A stretch of 64,000 nucleotides of DNA from Sandarakinorhabdus glacialis (GTDB lineage Bacteria > Pseudomonadota > Alphaproteobacteria > Sphingomonadales > Sphingomonadaceae), in assembly GCF_014643455.1 (NCBI RefSeq), contig NZ_BMJM01000002.1, forward strand, positions 124,406 through 188,405, read 5' to 3'. Of this stretch, positions 46,405 through 54,454 are shown one piece after another (positions within the stretch are counted from its first letter, which is position 1; every line of letters starts with the position of its first letter). The notes under the pieces are model-generated. The model was not told where the DNA came from. It worked only from the letters and a program-made list of their open reading frames with translations, and ran no database searches. Position numbers and translations under genes: made by a program.

Positions 46405-47760
46405 ATGATGCGGAAAATGATGTCCAGGTCTGTTCTGTTGGCCGCAGCGAGCGTAACCGTCGGGCTGTCGGCGACCGCGATCGCCGCACCCAATACGGCC
46501 GGCGATGACCCCAGCTTCACCGACACGGGGTTGACCTCGGTACCCGCTGTGGCGGGCCGTGGTTACCAGCTCGAGGCCAGCGTCCGGACATTGTACGACA
46601 GCAACATATTGCGCACCGGCGACGAGGTCCTGCAGCGTCCCGACAGCTCCAAGAGCGATTTCCGGATCTCGCCATCGGTGACGGCATCGGTCGGCGTGCC
46701 GGTCGGCCGGCAGCAGATCTATCTGGGCGGTATCATCGGCCGGGATTTCTACCTGCGCAACACGCGGCTGAACCGTAACCGGTACAATATCGGCGGCGGC
46801 GTCAACCTGGTTGCCGGCAACCGTTGCACCGGCGGCGTCGGCATTGATTTCAACAGCCGGCAGTCGCTGTTCTCGGAAGAGGCGGAAGTCGTGCCGAACG
46901 TCCAGGAGCGTCTGGCCCTTGGCGCTTCGGTGACCTGCCAGGGACCGATCGGCATCGGTTTCGGCGGCAGTGTCCGGCGATTCCAGACGCGCAACAAGAG
47001 CGCCGAGCGCAACCAGTTCGACGTCGACAGTCTGGCCGTCAGCCCGCAGATCAGCTATGGGCTGGGGAATATTGGCCGGTTCTCGCTGTCGGGAACGTGG
47101 AACCAGGTCAGCTATCCGAACCGCAACGTCTTTCTGCCGGGCGGCGGCGTGACGAACGACGGCGCCGAAATCATGAATGGCCGGTTCGGCTTCCAGCGCG
47201 AACTGGGGTCGCGGTTCTCCATCTCGCTCGGCCTGTCGTATCTCGAATCGATGCCCGATCCGTCGACAATCGTGCAGATTTTCCCGGCGCCGCCGCCGCA
47301 GGTCGGATTTGTCGGCACCGAGGTCGTCCGCGAGAAATTCTCGGGGCTGGGTTACGACGCCAATATTACTTACCAGCCGAGCCCGCGGATCACGTCGTCG
47401 CTGTTCGCAGGTCGTAATTCGACAGCGAGTGCCAACGTCGGGGCGCAATTCCAGGTGCAGAGCAATTTTGGCGTCGACGTCGATTATCGGCTGGGATCAT
47501 CGATGACGGTCGGTGCCGGTGCCACGCATAATCGCCGACAATATTATAATAGTTTCATTAACGTTGGCGATGAAGGCCGGCGCCGCATCGAAGACAAAAT
47601 CAATCGCGTATATGCAAGTATTGGCTATGCCCCGGTGAAGCTGTATTCCGTCAACCTGCTGCTTGCGTATCAGGATCGGCAATCCAATCCGGAAGATTTG
47701 TCGTTCAACAGCTTTTCCGCTCTTTTGTCCTTGCGCCTGAACTTTGGGAGGCAATCTTGA
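46405..47760 (+). CDS. Outer-membrane beta-barrel protein of the exopolysaccharide export operon
   Basis: 451 residues. A signal peptide ends near TAIAAP. The rest is a run of amphipathic strands with typical turns: YQLEASVRTLYDSNILRTG, RISPSVTASVGVPVGRQQIY, NRYNIGGGVNLVAGNRCTGG, and the last strand FSALLSLRLNFGRQS. This is the pattern of outer-membrane proteins found beside EpsE/GumB genes in exosortase loci (EpsL-like). It probably forms the outer-membrane exit for the polymer together with the OPX protein. Start ATG at 46405, with an AAGGGG upstream; its stop overlaps the next start (TGATG). Confidence 0.82.
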   Translation: MMRKMMSRSVLLAAASVTVGLSATAIAAPNTAGDDPSFTDTGLTSVPAVAGRGYQLEASVRTLYDSNILRTGDEVLQRPDSSKSDFRISPSVTASVGVPVGRQQIYLGGIIGRDFYLRNTRLNRNRYNIGGGVNLVAGNRCTGGVGIDFNSRQSLFSEEAEVVPNVQERLALGASVTCQGPIGIGFGGSVRRFQTRNKSAERNQFDVDSLAVSPQISYGLGNIGRFSLSGTWNQVSYPNRNVFLPGGGVTNDGAEIMNGRFGFQRELGSRFSISLGLSYLESMPDPSTIVQIFPAPPPQVGFVGTEVVREKFSGLGYDANITYQPSPRITSSLFAGRNSTASANVGAQFQVQSNFGVDVDYRLGSSMTVGAGATHNRRQYYNSFINVGDEGRRRIEDKINRVYASIGYAPVKLYSVNLLLAYQDRQSNPEDLSFNSFSALLSLRLNFGRQS

Positions 47761-48566
47761 TGTCCTTGGCATTCGTTCGCCGGCTTTTCACAACGCTGCT
47801 TCGAGTCGCAGCGATCGCCGGCATGGTATCCTTCGGTACGGCGGCGATGGCGGCCGACCCGACCGATGGTGGTTATATACTTGGTGCCGACGATACGGTG
47901 CAGGTCATTGTGTACGGTCAGCCCGAGGCCGGGATCACCACCCGGATCAAGTCCGACGGCAGCATCGTGATGCCGTTGATTGGTAACGTCAAAGCGTCGG
48001 GGCTGACCAACATCGGCCTTGCCAAGCTGATCACCGATCGGCTGACGCAGGGCGGGTTCCTGAAGGACCCGGTCGTCAACGTCGAGATCGGCGCCTATGT
48101 CAGCAAGTCGGCTAATGTTGCCGGCAAGGTCACCAGCCCCGGCATCGTGGCGCTCGACCGCCAGTACCGCGTGCTCGACGTGCTGCTCAAGTCGGGCTGG
48201 ATCCGCGAAAACGGTGCGTCCTATGTCTATCTTCGCCGGCCGGGTAGCCCCGAGGTCCGCCTCGAGGCCGAGAGCCTGGTACGCGGCGAGACCGACCGGA
48301 ATCCGTTGGTGCGGGATGGCGACACGCTGTTCGTACCCGATGCTGACCAGTATTATATCTATGGCCAGATCAACCGCGCCGGGGCGTTCCCGGTGCTGCC
48401 CGGGATGTCGGTCCGGCAGGCGATTGCGATCGGCGGCGGCGTGACGCCGACGGGCCAGTCCAACAAGGTCGGGCTGATCCGCGACGGCGCCAAGGAAGTC
48501 GACGCCGATCTTTTGCAGACAATCCGTAAGGGCGACGTGATTGTGGTAAAGGAACGGCTGTTTTGA
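47760..48566 (+). CDS. Polysaccharide export protein, OPX family (Wza/GumB-like)
   Basis: 268 residues. Signal peptide to about residue 32 (TAAMAAD); no lipobox, so unlike Wza it is not evidently a lipoprotein. The Poly_export domain starts YILGADDTVQVIVYGQPE and contains TTRIKSDGSIVMPLIGNV; SLBB domains follow (VNVAGKVTSPGIVALDRQ-like VAGKVTSPGIVALD, and YYIYGQINRAGAFPVLPGMSV). It links the periplasmic co-polymerase to the outer membrane. ATG overlaps the preceding stop; 34 bases separate it from the GumC-like gene. Confidence 0.92.
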   Translation: MSLAFVRRLFTTLLRVAAIAGMVSFGTAAMAADPTDGGYILGADDTVQVIVYGQPEAGITTRIKSDGSIVMPLIGNVKASGLTNIGLAKLITDRLTQGGFLKDPVVNVEIGAYVSKSANVAGKVTSPGIVALDRQYRVLDVLLKSGWIRENGASYVYLRRPGSPEVRLEAESLVRGETDRNPLVRDGDTLFVPDADQYYIYGQINRAGAFPVLPGMSVRQAIAIGGGVTPTGQSNKVGLIRDGAKEVDADLLQTIRKGDVIVVKERLF

Positions 48567-48600
48567 TGATTGCTGGTCGCTTGCCTGGAGTGTTGATGCA

Positions 48601-49998
48601 ATGAGTATCGTGCAGTTCCTGCGCATCCTGATCGCGCGCCGGTGGATCATCGCCGCATCGCTGATAACCTGCGTCGTCGTGGCGCTGACGGTGGCGAGCC
48701 TGTTGCCCGAGCGTTACCCGGCGAGCGCGCGCGTGCTGCTCGATATCGTCAAGCCCGATCCGGTGACCGGGCAGTTGATCTCGGGCGGGGCGACGCGGGG
48801 TTACATCAAGACCCAGATGGAGCTCATCCAGGACTACCGGGTTGCCGGTGAAGTCGTCGACAAGCTTGGTTGGGCGGAAAACCCGGCGATCGTCGCGGCA
48901 TGGCAGGCCGAAACCGGCGGTGCCGGCGATCTGCGGCGCTGGGGCGCCCAGCGCATCATCAATTCGACCGAAGTCAGCATCATCGACGGCTCCAATATCA
49001 TGGAGATCAAGTTCGAGGCGCCGAATCCGGATACCGCCAAGGCGGTGGTCGGGCTGCTGCGGTCCTCGTATATCGATGCCAGCCTGCGCTTTCGCACCGA
49101 TAGCGCTGGACGGACCGCGGACTGGTATCTCGACCAGGCCGAGCGGGCGCAGAAGGCGCTGGCCGCGGCCGAGCGGGCCAAATCGAAATTCGTGCAGGAA
49201 AACGGCATCGTCATCACGCCGGGCGGCACCGAGGCCGAGAGCACCAAGCTTGCCGGCCTGCAGGGTGCTTTGCTGTCGGCGCAGGGGGCCGAGGGCTCCC
49301 AGCAGTTCCAGGCGACGATGCGGGCGACGACGTCGGCGGTTGTCGACCAATTGAAGCTGCAGGTGGCGACGCTCAACGACCAGATGGAGCAGGCGGCCGA
49401 GAAGCTGGGCACCGAGCATCCGACCTACAAGGCGATGATCTCGCGGCGCCGGTTGCTGAATGAGCAGCTGTCGAAGGAAGAGGGCGCAGCGCGGGCGGCC
49501 GGAGCGGCGCAGAGTGGATCGTCGCGCCAATCGATTGCCCAGCTGCAGTCGGCCTATAATGCGCAGAAGAATGTCGTGCTTGGCATGAAGGACCAGCTCG
49601 ACCAGCTGGCCCAGCTGCAGCGCGAAGTCGATCTGCGCCAGTCGCAGTATGAGAAATCGGCGGCACGGACGGCCGATCTGCGGCTTGAATCGAATGTTTC
49701 GGAGTCCGGGCTCGTCATTCTGGGCGATGCCATCGGTTCGACGGCACCGTCGTTTCCGAACTGGCCGCAGATCACCGGTCTTTCGGTGGCATTCGGGCTG
49801 GCGCTTGGCTTGGTGCTGGCGATCGTGACCGAGCTCCTGGCGCGCCGGGTTCGCGGCACCGAGGACCTGCACTTTGCCGCCAAGGCGCCGGTGCTGGCTG
49901 TCATTACCGACGCCGGACCGTCGCCGCTCCGCGAACGCATTCGCAAGCTGCTCAGCCGGGGCGGTTCAGCGGGCGGCGATCTTCAACCTGCCGAGTGA
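48601..49998 (+). CDS. GumC/Wzc-type polysaccharide co-polymerase without kinase domain
   Basis: 465 residues. Chain-length determinant (Wzz) N domain: FLRILIARRWIIAASLITCVV with the first membrane helix, PERYPASARVLLDI. A long periplasmic coiled-coil region spans about residues 170-370 (DQAERAQKALAAAERAKSKF, LNDQMEQAAEKLGTEHPTY, GNUS-like GMKDQLDQLAQLQREVDLR). The PxxP-like SFPNWPQITG motif and second helix (LSVAFGLALGLVLAIVTELL) follow. No Walker motifs, so the ATPase partner is the next gene, which overlaps by GTGA. This corresponds to EpsF in related loci. Confidence 0.9.
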   Translation: MSIVQFLRILIARRWIIAASLITCVVVALTVASLLPERYPASARVLLDIVKPDPVTGQLISGGATRGYIKTQMELIQDYRVAGEVVDKLGWAENPAIVAAWQAETGGAGDLRRWGAQRIINSTEVSIIDGSNIMEIKFEAPNPDTAKAVVGLLRSSYIDASLRFRTDSAGRTADWYLDQAERAQKALAAAERAKSKFVQENGIVITPGGTEAESTKLAGLQGALLSAQGAEGSQQFQATMRATTSAVVDQLKLQVATLNDQMEQAAEKLGTEHPTYKAMISRRRLLNEQLSKEEGAARAAGAAQSGSSRQSIAQLQSAYNAQKNVVLGMKDQLDQLAQLQREVDLRQSQYEKSAARTADLRLESNVSESGLVILGDAIGSTAPSFPNWPQITGLSVAFGLALGLVLAIVTELLARRVRGTEDLHFAAKAPVLAVITDAGPSPLRERIRKLLSRGGSAGGDLQPAE

Positions 49999-50906
49999 GT
50001 GATTATTTGATGGACAATCCCTCCCTCGCCGATCGGGCATCATCACGCGTGGACGATGGCCGGGACATTTTCGATGCACCGATCAGGGATGCGCTGCTGC
50101 GGCTGGGCTATCTGTCGGAAGACCAGACGGCGCGGGTCGCGGCACACCAGGCGGAGCGAGGCCTGGATTTCGACCAGGCGGCGCTCGAACTGGGGTTCAT
50201 TACGACGGATGATCTCGACCAGGCGCGCGACCAGCTGATCAACAGCATGGCGTTGCAGGATGTGCGGCGCCGTGCGGTTTCGGCCGAACTGGTGGTGCTG
50301 AGCGATCCGTCGAGCGTGCGGGCGGAGTCTATCCGTTTGCTGCGGACCCAAATCATCGCCCAGCATATCCGTTCGGGGCGCCGCGGGCTGGCATTCGTGT
50401 CGGCGGTCGATGGCACGGGTTGCAGTTTCCTGGCGGCCAATCTGGCGGCATCGCTGTCGCAGGTCGGCATCAAGACGCTGTTGATCGACGCCAATATGCG
50501 GGCGCCGCGGATCGACCAGTTCTTCGGGCTCGAACCCGGCGCTGCGGGGCTGTCGAGCTTCTTGTCGTTGCAGGTGGCGCGGCCGGAGCGGGTGGTGAAT
50601 GCCAACGTGCTGCCCAGCCTGTCGGTGATGACGGCGGGACCGCCGGTGACGAGGCCGCAGGAGCTGCTTTCGGGCAATCGCTTCCGCGACGGCGCCAACA
50701 TGCTGTTGCGGGAATATGACCTGGTGATCTTCGATACGCCGCCGTCGAGCACGAACGCCGATGCGCTGACGATCGGTGCTGCGGCAGGCTACGCCTTGCT
50801 GGTGGCGCGCCGCGACCACAGCTATTTCAGCGACGTCCAGACGCTTGTCAGCCAATTGGCGGCAGCGCGCTGTCCGGTTATCGGCTCGGTTCTCAACGAA
50901 TATTGA
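49995..50906 (+). CDS. EpsG-like BY-kinase homologue with substituted Walker A lysine
   Basis: 303 residues from GTG at 49995, or 298 from ATG at 50010. Residues about 30-80 (RDALLRLGYLSEDQTARVAA, ALELGFITTDDLDQARDQ) resemble the MshEN/GspE N-terminal helical repeat. The kinase-like domain has RLLRTQIIAQHIRSG, then FVSAVDGTGCSFLAANLA, where the P-loop lysine (GxGKS) is Cys143. Walker A' is TLLIDANMRAP; Walker B is DLVIFDTPPSSTNADAL. There is no C-terminal tyrosine cluster; it ends VLNEY. So it may bind nucleotide weakly or serve as a regulatory partner of the co-polymerase and not as a tyrosine kinase. Confidence 0.82.
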   Translation: MSDYLMDNPSLADRASSRVDDGRDIFDAPIRDALLRLGYLSEDQTARVAAHQAERGLDFDQAALELGFITTDDLDQARDQLINSMALQDVRRRAVSAELVVLSDPSSVRAESIRLLRTQIIAQHIRSGRRGLAFVSAVDGTGCSFLAANLAASLSQVGIKTLLIDANMRAPRIDQFFGLEPGAAGLSSFLSLQVARPERVVNANVLPSLSVMTAGPPVTRPQELLSGNRFRDGANMLLREYDLVIFDTPPSSTNADALTIGAAAGYALLVARRDHSYFSDVQTLVSQLAAARCPVIGSVLNEY

Positions 50907-51796
50907 TCGTGGCAACCATAGTTTCACAACCCCGGGTCGCCTGGCGGCAGGTAACCTTGCACCACTGGCCGCTTATTCTTGGCGTGCTCGCCATGGCGGT
51001 GCCGACGCTGGTGTCGCTGGCACGGGGGCCGTGGTCGCTCGAATCGGGCGTGCATGGCCCGATCGTGCTGGCGACCGGGCTGTGGCTGATCTTCCGGCGC
51101 CTGCCCGAGATCCGCGAGCAGATGGTGCCGGGCAATGTGTTGTTGACCGCGCTCGGGCTGGCGATCGGCGTGCCGCTTTATATCTTTGGCCGGGCGTTCG
51201 ATTTCGTCAGTATCGAAGTCGCCGCGCTGCTGTTGGTGATGTTGTCGGTTGGCCATGCCTATGTCGGGGCGCGGGTCATCCTGTCGCTGTGGTTTCCGAT
51301 CTTTTACCTGGGGTTCATGATCCCGGTGCCGGGCTGGGTGCTCGATGCAGTGACGCAGCCGTTGAAGCTGCTGGTGTCCGAGGTTGTTACCCAGGTGCTG
51401 GCATATTTCGGCTATCCGATCGGCCGTGTCGGCGTGACGATCTATGTCGCGAATTACCAGCTGCTGGTCGAGGATGCCTGTGCGGGGCTCAATTCGCTGG
51501 TCAGTCTTTCGGCGATCGGGTTGTTCTATGTCTACATGCTGCGCGGCAGTAACTGGCGTTATTCTATCCTGTTGCTGATGCTCGTGGTGCCGATCGCCAT
51601 TGCCGCGAACATGGTGCGGGTGGCGGCGCTGGTGCTGATCACCTTCCATTTCGGCGACGCCGCGGCGCAGGGGTATCTGCATAATTTCGCCGGCATGGTG
51701 ACCTTCACGACGGCGCTGCTGTTCATTTTCCTGGTCGACAAGATCCTGTCGCCGGTGCGCAACTGGCTGGCCCAGCCGGCGGAGGCTGGAGCATGA
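50903..51796 (+). CDS. Exosortase, probably V type (XrtV)
   Basis: 297 residues. An integral membrane transpeptidase that cleaves and attaches proteins with a C-terminal sorting signal. About eight helices. The catalytic residues are clear: Cys193 in LLVEDACAGLNSLVSL, Arg239 in PIAIAANMVRVAALVL and His260 in QGYLHNFAGMVTF. The preceding PIFYLGFMIPVPGWVLD is also conserved. The start may be TTG at 50903 (overlapping the previous stop as TTGA) or GTG at 50909. The following EpsI gene overlaps by ATGA. The V-type call rests on the neighbouring EpsI and small accessory gene. Confidence 0.9.
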   Translation: MIVATIVSQPRVAWRQVTLHHWPLILGVLAMAVPTLVSLARGPWSLESGVHGPIVLATGLWLIFRRLPEIREQMVPGNVLLTALGLAIGVPLYIFGRAFDFVSIEVAALLLVMLSVGHAYVGARVILSLWFPIFYLGFMIPVPGWVLDAVTQPLKLLVSEVVTQVLAYFGYPIGRVGVTIYVANYQLLVEDACAGLNSLVSLSAIGLFYVYMLRGSNWRYSILLLMLVVPIAIAANMVRVAALVLITFHFGDAAAQGYLHNFAGMVTFTTALLFIFLVDKILSPVRNWLAQPAEAGA

Positions 51797-52482
51797 ACCG
51801 GCGTGACCTGTTGATGGGCGCAGCGATGCTGTCGGCCGCGGGCGGCGCCTTTGCACTGACCCCGCGGACGCGGCTGGTCTTGCTTGGCGACCGCAAAATC
51901 GACGATGTCATTCCGGCGAAGATCGGCGAGTGGAAACATTATCCGTCGAGCCAGTTCGTGATGCCAAAGTCACCCGGCAGCCTCGCGGACCGGCTTTACA
52001 GCCAGACCATGTCGCGACTGTACGTGGCCGAGGGCAGGCTGCCAATGATGGTCGTCATTGCCTATGGCGCGGTCCAGAACGATTCGCTGCAGTTGCATCG
52101 CCCCGAGGCTTGCTATTCCGCGGTCGGGTTCACGATTTCCGAATCGCGAACGGCATTCGTGCCGCTCGGCGATGGCCAGAAGTTGCCGGTCCGCGAACTG
52201 ACCGCGACCAGCAACGCACGGATCGAGCAGATTACCTATTGGACGCGGATCGGCGACGACCTGCCAACCGATGGCGCCGAACAGCGCCGGGTGAAGCTGC
52301 GCCAGCAGATGCGCGGGTATCTGGCCGATGGCATCCTGGTGCGGATCTCGACGGTTGCGGAAACGTCGCCGGAGGTCTTCGCCGAGCTATCGAATTTTGC
52401 GACGGCGTTGATCAAGGCGATGGCGCCGGGCGATCGCGATATCCTGATCGGACGGCCATTGGCCGCGGCCATGATTGCCTGA
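51793..52482 (+). CDS. EpsI domain protein associated with the exosortase
   Basis: 229 residues. A twin-arginine-like or plain signal (MNRRDLLMGAAMLSAAGGAF) leads to the EpsI domain: IGEWKHYPSSQFVMP, YVAEGRLPMMVVIAYGAVQ, LQLHRPEACYSAVGFTISES with the conserved HRPExCY motif, and TNARIEQITYWTRIGDD-like SNARIEQITYWTRIGDD. In other exosortases EpsI is fused to the C-terminus; here it is separate, as in the V-type system. It is secreted to the periplasm. Its exact part in sorting is not known. Confidence 0.9.
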   Translation: MNRRDLLMGAAMLSAAGGAFALTPRTRLVLLGDRKIDDVIPAKIGEWKHYPSSQFVMPKSPGSLADRLYSQTMSRLYVAEGRLPMMVVIAYGAVQNDSLQLHRPEACYSAVGFTISESRTAFVPLGDGQKLPVRELTATSNARIEQITYWTRIGDDLPTDGAEQRRVKLRQQMRGYLADGILVRISTVAETSPEVFAELSNFATALIKAMAPGDRDILIGRPLAAAMIA

Positions 52483-52553
52483 TGACCGGGTCGGCGCCTG
52501 TGTGCGGCACCGTTGCCCGGCCAGGCGTGCCGTTCGCTGCCCCAATCGCTGCC

Positions 52554-52817
52554 CTAGTCGCTGGGTTCGCTGAACGGCCGCAGGGCAAACCAGATAAAGC
52601 CCAAGGTTGCGGCGCCAAGGGCGATGGCAGCCATGTGGTAAGCCGTGGAATCGAGCTTGAGGGCCTCGTTGCCGAGATAGTTGGTGGTGGCGCAGCCGAC
52701 CGCGGCGACGAGATATTGCCACAGGTGATCGCGAGCGACACCTTGCGAACGTTGCAGGAAGAGCACGATAAGCCCGGCAAATATGATGATTGTGACCCAA
52801 TCATAGGGTGTTTCCAT
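52554..52817 (-). CDS. Small membrane protein, probable exosortase V accessory protein
   Basis: 87 residues in the opposite direction between epsI and the sugar transferase gene. It begins METPYDWVTIIIFAGLIVLFLQRS, a first helix, followed by HLWQYLVAAVGCATTNYLGN and a last helix (MAAIALGAATLGFIWFAL). Three membrane segments in 87 residues. I recall a family of this size and start annotated as an XrtV sorting-system accessory protein in sphingomonads; the match is from memory. The longer frame through its 5' side is not supported. Confidence 0.72.
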   Translation of the reverse strand: METPYDWVTIIIFAGLIVLFLQRSQGVARDHLWQYLVAAVGCATTNYLGNEALKLDSTAYHMAAIALGAATLGFIWFALRPFSEPSD

Positions 52818-52942
52818 GCTGTTTCCCCTGATGCGATACGTGTCCCTACAACAGTTCTTGCCCCCGGGGCCACTGCCATTGGTACAACTTCGATTTTCGT
52901 CGCATACGAGTTTGCGGCAACTGCTTTCGGTGCCGGGCCACG

Positions 52943-54406
52943 ATGATGAAGGACGTTCGGCTGCAACCGCCTCTTGAAGCTCCGAAGACCAGCAAGCCGG
53001 GCGTTCCGCTCGACCTGGCGATCTTTGGCGTTCGTGTCCTCGAATTCCTGACCGTCCTTGCCAGTGGTGCGCTGGCAACCTTCCTGGTGCGTGACAGCCT
53101 GTCGGTCGAAGCCGTGTCGAGCTATGGCCGGGTCGTATTCGTGGCGGCGATCGCCTATGGGGTGCTCGCCGAAAGCCTTGGCTGTTATGACATCGACGCG
53201 CAGTTTTCGCTGCGCCGGGCCTGGCAGCGGGTGGCGACGACATGGGTGACGGTCGCGCTGTTCATGATCACGCTGGGCTTCTTGTTGAAGTCGTCGGACG
53301 TCGTGTCGCGCGGTTGGGCGCTGGGCTGGTTCGTCGCCGGTGGCCTGACGCTGCTGATGCTGCGCGCGATCTCGACGATATGGGTGCGGCGTCTGAAGAA
53401 TCGCGGCACGTTCAACCAACGGGTGGCGATATTCGGCGCCGGGGCACAGGGCGCGCGCTTTGCCGATTACGTCCAGTCGCACGACCGCCTGACCATTTCA
53501 CTGGTCGGGTTTTTCGACGATCGCCGTGACGGGCGGGTGCCGGCGGAAGCGTCGAACGTGCCGGTGCTGGGCAACTTGTCGGCTTTGGTGTCGATGATCC
53601 GCGATGGCCATGTCGACCAGGTCGTGGTGGCGTTGCCATGGTCGGCGGAAACGCGGCTGCAGCAGGTTGTCAGCCGGTTGGCGCTGACACCGGTGAAAAT
53701 CCGCCTGGCGCCCGACCTGGCAAGTTTTGCATTTGCCCGCCGGCCGTTGGTGATGCTTGGCGAAATGCCGGTGATGACGCTGTTCGAGAGGCCGATTTCA
53801 GGGATGGATGCAGCGGTCAAATCGATCGAGGACAAGGTGCTGACGCTGTGCATCCTGGCCGTAATCTGGCCTATATTATTGATCGCCGCGATTGCGGTGA
53901 AGCTCGATTCAGCGGGCCCGGTGTTCTTTCGACAGCCGCGCGAAGGGTTCAACAACAAGCATTTCCATGTGCTCAAGTTCCGGTCGATGTACCATGACCG
54001 CGCCGAGGTCCATGCGATCAACCAGGCCAGCCGCGAGGATCCTCGCATAACGCGGGTCGGGCGTATCCTGCGGCGGACCAGCATCGACGAGCTTCCTCAG
54101 CTTTTCAACGTCCTGATGGGCGACATGTCGCTGGTTGGGCCACGGCCGCATGCGCCGCACACGCGCGCCGGCGGGCGGTTGTTCTCGGAAGTGGTGGCGT
54201 CTTACGCGGCACGCCACAAGGTCAAGCCGGGAATTACCGGATGGGCGCAGGTTTGCGGTTGGCGCGGCGAGACCGACACCGAGGACAAGCTGTTGAAGCG
54301 CTTCGACCATGACCTCCACTATATCGAGAATTGGTCGCTGGGTTTCGACTTTTACATTCTATTCAGGACGATCGGATCTGTCCTGCTGCCGAAGAATGCC
54401 TTTTAG
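52943..54406 (+). CDS. Undecaprenyl-phosphate glucose phosphotransferase (WcaJ-type initiating transferase)
   Basis: 487 residues. It starts the repeat unit by moving a hexose-1-phosphate onto undecaprenyl phosphate. The N-terminal half has four or so helices and a Rossmann-like CoA-binding region (RVAIFGAGAQGARFADYVQS, VGFFDDRRDGR). The C-terminal bacterial sugar transferase domain has SAGPVFFRQPREGFNNKHF, VLKFRSMYHD, RRTSIDELPQLFNVLMGDMS, LVGPRPHAP, KPGITGWAQVCGWRGETDT. ATG at 52943. Glucose is the usual substrate of this subfamily; galactose is possible. Confidence 0.93.
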   Translation: MMKDVRLQPPLEAPKTSKPGVPLDLAIFGVRVLEFLTVLASGALATFLVRDSLSVEAVSSYGRVVFVAAIAYGVLAESLGCYDIDAQFSLRRAWQRVATTWVTVALFMITLGFLLKSSDVVSRGWALGWFVAGGLTLLMLRAISTIWVRRLKNRGTFNQRVAIFGAGAQGARFADYVQSHDRLTISLVGFFDDRRDGRVPAEASNVPVLGNLSALVSMIRDGHVDQVVVALPWSAETRLQQVVSRLALTPVKIRLAPDLASFAFARRPLVMLGEMPVMTLFERPISGMDAAVKSIEDKVLTLCILAVIWPILLIAAIAVKLDSAGPVFFRQPREGFNNKHFHVLKFRSMYHDRAEVHAINQASREDPRITRVGRILRRTSIDELPQLFNVLMGDMSLVGPRPHAPHTRAGGRLFSEVVASYAARHKVKPGITGWAQVCGWRGETDTEDKLLKRFDHDLHYIENWSLGFDFYILFRTIGSVLLPKNAF

Positions 54407-54454
54407 ACGCGCATGACGGCGCAGCGGCGACTGCGGCCAGTCTGCTCGAAGAAC

